Shown here: positions 20,897-26,856 of the stretch, piece after piece
Layout: each line of letters opens with the position of its first letter
Position numbering within the stretch: position 1 is the first letter of the stretch
Origin: JBKPNX01 sp046732855
Lineage (GTDB): Bacteria; Pseudomonadota; Alphaproteobacteria; Geminicoccales; Geminicoccaceae
Direction of reading: 5' to 3'
Length of the DNA stretch: 26,856 nt
Assembly (NCBI GenBank): GCA_046732855.1
Contig: JBKPNX010000235.1
Coordinates: forward strand, 1-26,856
The notes under the pieces: model-generated
What the model was told of the DNA's origin: nothing
The model's input: only the letters and a program-made list of their open reading frames with translations
Databases searched by the model: none
Translations under genes and position numbers: made by a program

Positions 20897-21727
20897 CTAG
20901 GTGCCGATCAGGCCAAGCTCCGGGCTGGAGGGCTCGGCGTGGCGCAGCTTGGGGATGCGCCCGGCGCGGCGCGCCAGGTCCCCGGCCTCGACCGCGTGGC
21001 GGAAGGCGGCCGCCATGCGCACCGGATCGTGCGACTTGGCGATCGCCGAATTGACCAGCACGGCGGCGCAGCCGAGCTCCATCGCGAGCGCCGCGTCGGA
21101 GGCCGTCCCGAGCCCGGCGTCCAGCACCACTGGCACCGAACTGCGCGCGCAGATCAGCTCGATCATCGCCGGATTGCAGATGCCAAGGCCGGAGCCGATC
21201 GGCGCGCCCAGCGGCATCACCGCGGCGCACCCGAGATCCGCGAGCTTCAGGCAGGTGACCAGATCGTCGTTGCAATAAGGCAGGACGACGAAGCCGGCGC
21301 GCACCAGCTCTCCGGCGGCCTGCAGCAGCTGCTCGACATCCGGATACAGGGTCTCGCGCTCGCCGATGACCTCAAGCTTGACCCAATCGGTCTCGAGCGC
21401 GTCGCGCGCCAATTCCGCGGTCAGCACCGCATCGCGCGCGGTGGTGCAACCGGCGGTATTGGGCAACAGCCGCCAGCGCTCAGCGAGCACGTCGACGAGG
21501 CTCTCGGGATAGCCCGAGAGGTCGATGCGCCGGATCGAGGCCGTCACCAGCTCCGCGCCGCTGGCCGCGATCGCCTCGAGCATCACCTGCTGGTTCGGGT
21601 AGCCCGCCGAGCCGATGAACAGGCGCGACGCGATCGGCACGCCGGCGATGGTCAGGGGTTCCGGCGTCGCGGGTTCCCGCGCGGTAGGTTCCGCCGGGAG
21701 CATCTCGTCCCGGACCAGGTTGCGCAC
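20897..21727 (-). CDS. thiG: Thiazole synthase ThiG
   Basis: A 276-residue TIM-barrel enzyme that forms the thiazole phosphate ring of thiamine from deoxyxylulose 5-phosphate, dehydroglycine and ThiS thiocarboxylate. Visible family blocks: SRLFIGSAGYPN (34-45; the usual G-TGKY loop is GSAGY), ASGAELVTASIRR, LPNTAGCTTARDAV, DWVKLEVIGE with the Schiff-base lysine Lys117, LYPD, VLPYCNDDLVTCLKL, the phosphate loop GAPIGSGLGI, and VLDAGLGTASDAALAMELG with VLVNSAIAKS. The start is GTG 21727, three bases after the thiS stop. About 25 extra, poorly conserved residues precede the core; ATG at codon 9 is an alternative start. Dehydroglycine would come from the ThiO encoded in the same operon. Confidence 0.95.
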   Translation of the reverse strand: MRNLVRDEMLPAEPTAREPATPEPLTIAGVPIASRLFIGSAGYPNQQVMLEAIAASGAELVTASIRRIDLSGYPESLVDVLAERWRLLPNTAGCTTARDAVLTAELARDALETDWVKLEVIGERETLYPDVEQLLQAAGELVRAGFVVLPYCNDDLVTCLKLADLGCAAVMPLGAPIGSGLGICNPAMIELICARSSVPVVLDAGLGTASDAALAMELGCAAVLVNSAIAKSHDPVRMAAAFRHAVEAGDLARRAGRIPKLRHAEPSSPELGLIGT

Positions 21728-21730
21728 GGC

Positions 21731-21937
21731 TCAGCCTCCCACCATCACCTTGACGATCTCGATCCGGTCGCCGGCCTTGAGCCGGGTTGCCGGCCAGGCC
21801 CGGCGCGGCACGACGGCGTCGTTGAGCGCGACCGCGATGCCGCGCCGCCCGGCGCTGGCCTTTCGCTCGACCAGGTCGGCGAGCGTGGCCTGCTCGAGCG
21901 GCATCGGCTCACCATTCACGACGATCTCCTGCTTCAT
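21731..21937 (-). CDS. thiS: Sulfur carrier protein ThiS
   Basis: A 68-residue ubiquitin-fold sulfur carrier, MKQEIVVNGEP at the start and ending in the required Gly-Gly (VMVGG), which is adenylated and converted to a thiocarboxylate that donates sulfur to ThiG. VALNDAVVPRRAW and LKAGDRIEIVKVM are typical of the family. The start ATG 21937 overlaps the thiO stop by ATGA, and GGGAGAG lies upstream inside thiO. The full Gly-Gly tail at the very end needs no processing. The adenylating partner (ThiF or MoeB) is not in the window. Confidence 0.95.
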   Translation of the reverse strand: MKQEIVVNGEPMPLEQATLADLVERKASAGRRGIAVALNDAVVPRRAWPATRLKAGDRIEIVKVMVGG

Positions 21938-23145
21938 GCTACTCTCCCTTGCGCCGCCCGATCGGAATCCCGGCCGGCGCGCCCGGCGAAACGGTCGATC
22001 GTGAAGTCGCGGATGACCTCGGGCACGCGCCCGCAGAGGACGGCCTCGCTGACCGCCAGCGCGGTGAGCGGGGTCAGCAGGATGCCGTTGCGGTGATGGC
22101 CGGTGGCGACGAACAGGCCGTCGACCGGCGTCGGCCCGAGGATCGGCGCGTCGTCGCGGCTGGTCGGGCGGAACCCGGTCCACAGCTCGTCGATCGGCAG
22201 CTCTTCGATGGTAGGCAGCGCGCGCCACGCCGCCTCGAGCAGCGCGAGCACGCCGCCTGCGGTCAAGTCGGGATCGAAGCCGCGCTCCTCGACCGTGCCG
22301 CCGACGATCAGCCGGCCATCGGCCTTCGGCACCAGGTAGCCCTTGGGCGCCCACAGCACGTGCCGGAGCAGCGGCTGCTCGGGGTCCATGCGCAGCGCCA
22401 GCATCTGTCCCTTGACCGGCCGCACCGGCGGCCGGACCGCGGCCGGAAGGCCGTCAAGCCCGGCCGACCAGGCGCCGCCCGCGAGCACCACGACGTCCGC
22501 AGCGCAGCGCTCGTCGCCGACGATGACCCCGCAGGCCCGGCCGCCCGCGACGTCGACCGTGCGCACCTCGGCGTGCTCGCGCAGGACGCCGCCGGCCGCG
22601 ATTAAGGCCTGCTTGAGCGCCAGCACCAGGCGACGGCTGTCGACCTGATGGTCGTGCGGGCTCAGCACCGCGGCGCCAAGGCCCGGACGCAGGTGCGGCT
22701 CCAACCGGCGGGCCTCGACGACGCTCAGCCACTCGAGCTCGATGCCGCAGCGGCGCTGGAAATCGAACGCAAAGCGCAGCCGCTCGACGTCATCGCGCGT
22801 GAGCGCTACAGCGAGCGTGCCCTCATCGCGATAGCCCACCCCGACGCCGGAGGCGGCTTCGAGCTGATCGCGGAACGCCGGCCACAGGCGCTGGCCCTCG
22901 AGATTGAGCGCGAGCAGGCGTTCCTCGCCGGGCTCGGCCTCGAGGCCCGCCGCCAGCATGCCGGCCGCGGCCCAGGACGCGCCGCGGCCCGCTTCGCCGC
23001 GCTCGAACACGGTGACGGTGCAACCGGCGGCCGCGAGACGCCAGGCGACGCCAAGACCCGACACGCCGGCGCCGATCACCGCGACGCGGGGCAGCGCGCG
23101 CCCTTTTTGCGCTTCAACGGCGGCGATGAACGGGGCAGCTGCCAT
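21934..23145 (-). CDS. thiO: Glycine oxidase ThiO
   Basis: A 403-residue FAD enzyme of the DAO family that oxidises glycine to the imine used by ThiG. The dinucleotide motif VAVIGAGVSGLGVAWRLA lies at about 21-38, followed by VFERGEAGRGASWAAAGML, the second half of the FAD site. HDHQVDSRRLVLAL, VVLAGGAWS, GQMLALRM, YLVPKADGRLIVGGTVEERG and the C-terminal GLFVATGHHRNGILLTPLTA match glycine oxidases closely. Its first ATG (23145) is only about 12 bases from the end of a TPP riboswitch, and the likely Shine-Dalgarno GGGAG is part of that aptamer. It heads the thiO-thiS-thiG-thiE operon and overlaps thiS by ATGA. Confidence 0.95.
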   Translation of the reverse strand: MAAAPFIAAVEAQKGRALPRVAVIGAGVSGLGVAWRLAAAGCTVTVFERGEAGRGASWAAAGMLAAGLEAEPGEERLLALNLEGQRLWPAFRDQLEAASGVGVGYRDEGTLAVALTRDDVERLRFAFDFQRRCGIELEWLSVVEARRLEPHLRPGLGAAVLSPHDHQVDSRRLVLALKQALIAAGGVLREHAEVRTVDVAGGRACGVIVGDERCAADVVVLAGGAWSAGLDGLPAAVRPPVRPVKGQMLALRMDPEQPLLRHVLWAPKGYLVPKADGRLIVGGTVEERGFDPDLTAGGVLALLEAAWRALPTIEELPIDELWTGFRPTSRDDAPILGPTPVDGLFVATGHHRNGILLTPLTALAVSEAVLCGRVPEVIRDFTIDRFAGRAGRDSDRAAQGRVA

Positions 23146-23155
23146 GGAGGCGGGT

Positions 23156-23234
23156 GACTCCCTTCGCTGGCATGATCCAGGTCAGGTTCGATGGGTGTGT
23201 TCTCAGCCGGCGCCCGTGCGCCGACACCCCAGTC
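23156..23234 (-). promoter_or_regulatory. TPP riboswitch (THI element)
   Basis: Read on the minus strand the sequence runs through GGGGTG near its start, GGCTGAGA, ACACCCATCGAACCTGACCT, GGATCATGCCAGCG and AAGGGAGTC, the hallmark order of the thiamine pyrophosphate aptamer. GACT and AGTC at the two ends can close P1. The only nearby Shine-Dalgarno (GGGAG, 23162-23158) belongs to the 3' strand of P1, 12 bases before the thiO ATG, which suggests that TPP binding hides the ribosome-binding site and switches off translation of the thi operon. No terminator hairpin is seen. Confidence 0.93.
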
Positions 23235-23393
23235 CCGATGACGTACATAGTGGCGTCTCGTACCCTTGGAATCAACCGGTGCCGCACGCGGTCACAGATC
23301 CGTGGACACATCGGCGGGGTACAGGCGATACCGCTGGTGCACGTCCAACGACTGATGCCGGGCCCGACGGGCGGCAACCGGCGGGAGGCATGG

Positions 23394-24275
23394 GTGAGTG
23401 AGATCGTGATCGGCTGTTTCGGCCTCGGCGTGATGGGCGAGCCGATCTGCGCCAACCTGTTGCGCGAATCCGGCTGCCGCGTGCGCGGCTTCGATCTGCG
23501 CGCGGCGCCGCTGACGCGACTGGCGGAGGCAGGGCTCGAGACCGCGCGCTCCGCCGAGGACGCGGCGCGGGATGCCGCCCTGGTGTTTTTGTCGCTGCCG
23601 GGCGGTCCGGAGCTCGCCGCGGTCAGCGAGCGGCTCCTCGGAGTGATGCGGGCGGGTGCCGCGCTGGTCGATCTTTCCACCGCGCCGGTGGATCTGACGC
23701 GCGCGCTCGCGGCGCGCTTCGCCGTTCGCGGGATCGCCTACGCCGACGCTCCGGTCGCCCGCACCCGCTTTGCCGCCGAGCGCGGCGAGCTCAGCGTCAT
23801 AGTCGGCGCCGACGCGGAGACCTTCGCGCGGATCGAGCCGTACCTGCGCTGCTTCGCCACCGACGTGCTGCACTGCGGCCCGGTCGGCGCCGGCCAGGTC
23901 GTGAAGCTGATGAACAATATGGTGCTGTTCGAGATCGGCGCCGCGATCGCCGAGGCGCTCACGATCGGCCGGCGGAGCGACGTCGCGCCCGAGGTGCTGC
24001 TCGACGCGCTGAGCCGGGGCTCGGCGGACAGCTTCGCGCTGCGCAACCACGGCCAGAACGCGATGCTGCCCCGCAGCTATCCCGAGCGCGCGTTCTCGAC
24101 CCGGTACGCGCACAAGGACCTGGAATACGCGCTGACGCTCGCCGCAGAAACGGGCGTGGATGCGGCGGGCGCGCGCCTCGTGCGCGAGCGCTTTGCCCGC
24201 GCGATCGAAGCGGGCGACGGCGACCGCTATTGGCCCGTAATCGCCGAGCACATCGCCCCGAAGGACGGCAAATGA
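23394..24275 (+). CDS. NAD(P)-dependent oxidoreductase, 3-hydroxyisobutyrate dehydrogenase family
   Basis: A 293-residue beta-hydroxyacid dehydrogenase. IGCFGLGVMGEPI (6-18) is the nucleotide-binding loop, FLSLPGGPEL and DLSTAPVDLTR follow, and the C-terminal helical domain holds GQVVKLMNNMV with catalytic Lys171 and the adjacent Asn pair. FDLR at the end of the second strand offers Asp34/Arg36, so cofactor preference is open. The substrate loop reads DAPVARTRFAAERGEL where classical members have DAPVSGG, marking a subfamily with a different acid substrate. GTG 23394 is preceded by GGGAGG (23383-23388) at 5 bases; the open frame extends left across the riboswitch and is not coding there. It is divergent from thiO. 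The exact substrate is unknown. Confidence 0.9.
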   Translation: MSEIVIGCFGLGVMGEPICANLLRESGCRVRGFDLRAAPLTRLAEAGLETARSAEDAARDAALVFLSLPGGPELAAVSERLLGVMRAGAALVDLSTAPVDLTRALAARFAVRGIAYADAPVARTRFAAERGELSVIVGADAETFARIEPYLRCFATDVLHCGPVGAGQVVKLMNNMVLFEIGAAIAEALTIGRRSDVAPEVLLDALSRGSADSFALRNHGQNAMLPRSYPERAFSTRYAHKDLEYALTLAAETGVDAAGARLVRERFARAIEAGDGDRYWPVIAEHIAPKDGK

Positions 24276-24366
24276 ACCGCGGCGAGACCACTGTTCCAGT
24301 GGAGCGGCATAGGCCCGTCGAATGGCTGCGCTTCTCGATGTTGGTTTCTGGCGCTCGTGCGCTACT

Positions 24367-24386
24367 GCCGCCCCCCAGCGGGCGGC
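24367..24386 (+). terminator. Hairpin between the dehydrogenase and the FAD enzyme
   Basis: GCCGCCC and GGGCGGC form a perfect 7-bp stem with a 6-base loop, 92 bases after the dehydrogenase stop and 90 bases before the next start. TTGAGCGCAAA follows, without a T-run. It may end the first transcript or structure the leader of the second. The rest of 24276-24475 holds no gene. Confidence 0.35.
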
Positions 24387-24475
24387 TTGAGCGCAAATCG
24401 CTTCGTGTCGCGCGATGGGCAAGCGACCGCTATGGTGCGGAGCCAGGAAGGGAACAAAAAGTGCGGGAGGCGGCG

Positions 24476-26856
24476 ATGAAGAGCCAAGCGCGCGTGGTGG
24501 TGATCGGCGGCGGCGCGGTCGGCGTCTCGACCCTCTATCATCTGACCAGGAAGGGCTGGTCGGACGTGGTGCTGATCGAGCGCAAGGAGCTGACCTCGGG
24601 CGCCACCTGGCACGCCGCCGGTCTCCTGCCGCTGTTCAACCTGAGCTATTCGGTCGGCCAGATCCACAAATACTCGGTCGCGCTGTACAAGACACTTCAA
24701 GAGGAGACCGGCCAGGACGTCGGCTTCCGCCAGGTCACCAACATCCGACTCGCGCTGAATCGCGACCGCATGGACGAGTTCCGGCATTACGCGAGCGTGG
24801 CGGAGACGATCGGGGTGCAGGTTGAGTTCCTGACGCCACGGCAGGTCAAGGAGGTCTGGCCGCTCTGCAACATCGAAGGCGTGGTCGGCGCGATCCGCCA
24901 TCCGGAGGACGGCTACATCCAGCCGGCCGACGTCACCCAGGCGATGGCGAAGGGGGCGCGCGCCGGCGGCGCCGAGATCTACCGCCGGACCAGGGTCACC
25001 GGGATCGAATGGAGGCCGTCGGGCGAGTGGCTGGTCCGGACCGACCAGGGCGACGTCCAGTGCGAGCACGTGGTGTCGGCGACCGGCAGCTTCGCGCGCC
25101 GGACCGGCGCCATGGTCGGCCTCGACGTGCCGGTGATCCCGGTCGAGCACCAGTACATCGTGACCGAGCCGCACCCCGAGATCCTGAGGCGGCAACGCGA
25201 GGGTCTGCCCGAGATGGGGGTGCTGCGCGAACCGGACACCTCCTGGTACCTGCGGGAGGAGGCGGGCGGCCTGCTGCTCGGGCCGTACGAGGTCGGCGCG
25301 CCCTGCTGCTACCTGGATGGGCCGCACGAGGATGCCGAGTACGAGCTGTTCCCGGAGGACCTGGAGCGTCTCAGTCCGCACATCGAGGCCGCGATCAACC
25401 GGGTGCCGGCGTTCGGCGAGGTCGGCGTCAAGCAGGTCTACAACGGCGCGATCCCCTATACCCCGGACGGCAGCCCGATCGTCGGCCCGGCCTGGGGGCT
25501 GCGCAATTTCTGGCTGAACGAGGGCCACAGCTTCGGCATCACCGCGGCCGGCGGCGCCGGCTGGCAGCTCGCCGAATGGATCACTGAGGGCGAGCCGACC
25601 ATCGACATGCTGGGTGCGGATCCCCGCCGCTTCGGCGATTACGCGACCAAGGCTTATTTGCGGCAGAAGAACGAGGAGGCCTACCGCAACGTCTACACGA
25701 TCCACTACCCGGACGAGGAGCGCCCGGCCGCGCGGCCGCTACGCATGGCGCCCTGCTACGGTCGGATGAAAGCGCTGGGCGCGGTATTCGGCCAGAAGTC
25801 CGGCTGGGAGCGGCCGAACTGGTTCGCGCCCGAGGGCGTGCCGCAGGAGGATCACTGGTCGTTCCGCCGCTCGCGCTGGTTCGAGCACGTCGGCGCGGAG
25901 TGCAGGAACGTCGCGCAGAACGTCGGCCTGCTCGACATGACTGCGTTCGCCAAGGCGCGCGTCTCCGGGCCCGGCGTCGAGGGGTTCCTCGACCGCCTGG
26001 TCGCGAACCGGCTCCCGGGCAAGATCGGGCGGGTGCACCTGTGCCACGCGCTCAACACGCGGGGCGGCGTGCACTCCGAGTTCACGATCATGCGCGAGGC
26101 ATGGGACAGCTTCTATCTGGTCTCGGCCGGCGCCTGGCAGCGCCTGGACCACGACTGGCTGCGTCGGCACATTCCGGACGACGGCTCGGTCCGCTTCGAT
26201 GATCTGACCAACGCCGTGGGCGTGCTGGTCGTGGCCGGGCCGAAGGCGCGCGCGCTGCTGCAGCGGGTCAGCGACGCCGATCTGTCCAACAGGGCGTTCC
26301 CGTGGCTGACCGGCCAGGCGATCATGGTCGGCCTGGCGCCGGTCACGGCGCTGCGCGTCAACTTCGTCGGCGAGCTCGGCTGGGAGCTGCACCACGGGCT
26401 GGAGTACCAGAACCACATCTTCGATGCGCTGATGGACGCCGGCAAAGACCTCGGCCTGAAGCCGTTCGGCATCCGAGCGATGGACTCGATGCGGGTCGAG
26501 AAGTCCTACCGGTTGATCGGCAGCGAGCTGTCGATCGAGTATGCAGCCCACGAATCCCGGCTCGAGCGCTTCGTGCATCCGGACAAGGGCGATTTCATCG
26601 GCCGCGACGCGCTGCTCGCCTGGCGCGAGCGCGGCTTCGCCAACACCTTCGTGACGCTCGAGGTCCAGGGCGTCACCGACGCCGACGCGCTCGGCAACAA
26701 CCCGATCTACAAGGGACGCCAGCTGGTCGGGCGCGCGACCGGCGGCAACTACGGCTTTCGTTTGGAGAAGTCGCTCGCGCTCGCCATGGTCCGCCCCGAG
26801 CTGGCGGAGCCCGGCACCGAGCTCGAGATGACCATCCTCAACCACCGCCACCCTGT
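24476..26856 (+). CDS. FAD oxidoreductase with GcvT domain, dimethylglycine/sarcosine dehydrogenase-like (3' end outside window)
   Basis: A large flavoenzyme, at least 793 residues, still open at the right edge; family members are about 800-850, so little is missing. The N-terminal DAO domain (about 1-370) opens with VVVIGGGAVGVSTLYHL (7-23); SGATWHAAGLLP contains His46 at the position that binds FAD covalently in dimethylglycine and sarcosine dehydrogenases. GPYEVGAP and the FAD-closing SFGITAAGGAGWQLAEWI follow. A linker domain precedes the GcvT folate-binding aminomethyltransferase domain (about 430 onward): VGLLDMTAFAKARVSGPG, TNAVGVLVVAGPKAR, FVGELGWELH, GIRAMDSMRVEKSYR and FIGRDALL. Such enzymes demethylate N-methylglycines and pass the methylene to tetrahydrofolate. 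ATG 24476 follows GGGAGG by 5 bases. Which methylated amine is used is not determined. Confidence 0.9.
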   Translation, partial: MKSQARVVVIGGGAVGVSTLYHLTRKGWSDVVLIERKELTSGATWHAAGLLPLFNLSYSVGQIHKYSVALYKTLQEETGQDVGFRQVTNIRLALNRDRMDEFRHYASVAETIGVQVEFLTPRQVKEVWPLCNIEGVVGAIRHPEDGYIQPADVTQAMAKGARAGGAEIYRRTRVTGIEWRPSGEWLVRTDQGDVQCEHVVSATGSFARRTGAMVGLDVPVIPVEHQYIVTEPHPEILRRQREGLPEMGVLREPDTSWYLREEAGGLLLGPYEVGAPCCYLDGPHEDAEYELFPEDLERLSPHIEAAINRVPAFGEVGVKQVYNGAIPYTPDGSPIVGPAWGLRNFWLNEGHSFGITAAGGAGWQLAEWITEGEPTIDMLGADPRRFGDYATKAYLRQKNEEAYRNVYTIHYPDEERPAARPLRMAPCYGRMKALGAVFGQKSGWERPNWFAPEGVPQEDHWSFRRSRWFEHVGAECRNVAQNVGLLDMTAFAKARVSGPGVEGFLDRLVANRLPGKIGRVHLCHALNTRGGVHSEFTIMREAWDSFYLVSAGAWQRLDHDWLRRHIPDDGSVRFDDLTNAVGVLVVAGPKARALLQRVSDADLSNRAFPWLTGQAIMVGLAPVTALRVNFVGELGWELHHGLEYQNHIFDALMDAGKDLGLKPFGIRAMDSMRVEKSYRLIGSELSIEYAAHESRLERFVHPDKGDFIGRDALLAWRERGFANTFVTLEVQGVTDADALGNNPIYKGRQLVGRATGGNYGFRLEKSLALAMVRPELAEPGTELEMTILNHRHP

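Noticed and set aside
20726..22096. 456-codon plus-strand open frame across thiG, thiS and part of thiO
   Set aside because: Antisense to three recognised thi genes and begins inside the palindromic repeat.
24362..25705. 447-codon minus-strand open frame opposite the FAD oxidoreductase
   Set aside because: Shadow of the flavoenzyme, which has clear FAD and GcvT motifs on the plus strand.

Overview
The window is very GC-rich (hand-counted 60-base lines reach 47/60 G+C) and reads as the chromosome of an alphaproteobacterium, probably Rhodospirillales-like. The gene content behind this guess is a free-standing Smr protein, a DUF3553 protein beside a class A penicillin-binding protein, a thiO-thiS-thiG-thiE set behind a TPP riboswitch, NodI/NodJ-type ABC genes, and a dimethylglycine/sarcosine dehydrogenase-like enzyme. 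No rRNA, tRNA, CRISPR array, integrase or transposase was seen.

Layout. 1-415: end of an Smr gene entering from the left. 714-2842: DUF3553 protein and a PBP1A-type peptidoglycan synthase. 3009-3236 (minus): TusA-like sulfur carrier, divergent from moeA (3317-4609). 4723-7004: acyl-CoA ligase plus a one-domain SCP2 lipid carrier. 7056-11986 (minus): a two-gene module in which a TIR protein overlaps by ATGA a 1279-residue STAND NTPase with a coiled-coil arm and about 14 WD40 repeats. 12468-13334: CmcJ/NvfI-family oxidoreductase, followed by three decayed copies of its own 3' end. 14132-16956: MalF-, MalG- and MalK-like ABC importer genes with no binding-protein gene in view. 16957-18312: gene-poor stretch with palindromes and a GNAT remnant. 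18366-20047: NodI/NodJ-type exporter. 20004-23145 (minus): thiE/tenI-like, thiG, thiS and thiO, with a TPP riboswitch at 23156-23234. 23394-24275: 3-hydroxyisobutyrate dehydrogenase-family oxidoreductase. 24476 to the right edge: FAD oxidoreductase fused to a GcvT domain.

Most of the window is housekeeping: envelope synthesis, molybdenum cofactor, thiamine, lipid activation and transport. The exception is the TIR/STAND-WD40 pair. Its two genes are translationally coupled, it is visibly less GC-rich than its surroundings, and a candidate promoter has its -10 inside an inverted repeat. It has the build of an NLR-like conflict system: WD40 sensor, STAND switch and a TIR NADase effector supplied as a separate protein. 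Its function is inferred from domain architecture only. Secondary points of interest are the CmcJ tail repeats, a dnaX-type slippery heptamer in moeA, a ThiE-family enzyme with altered motifs, and a dispersed palindromic repeat joined to a 27-bp tandem repeat between thiE and thiG.
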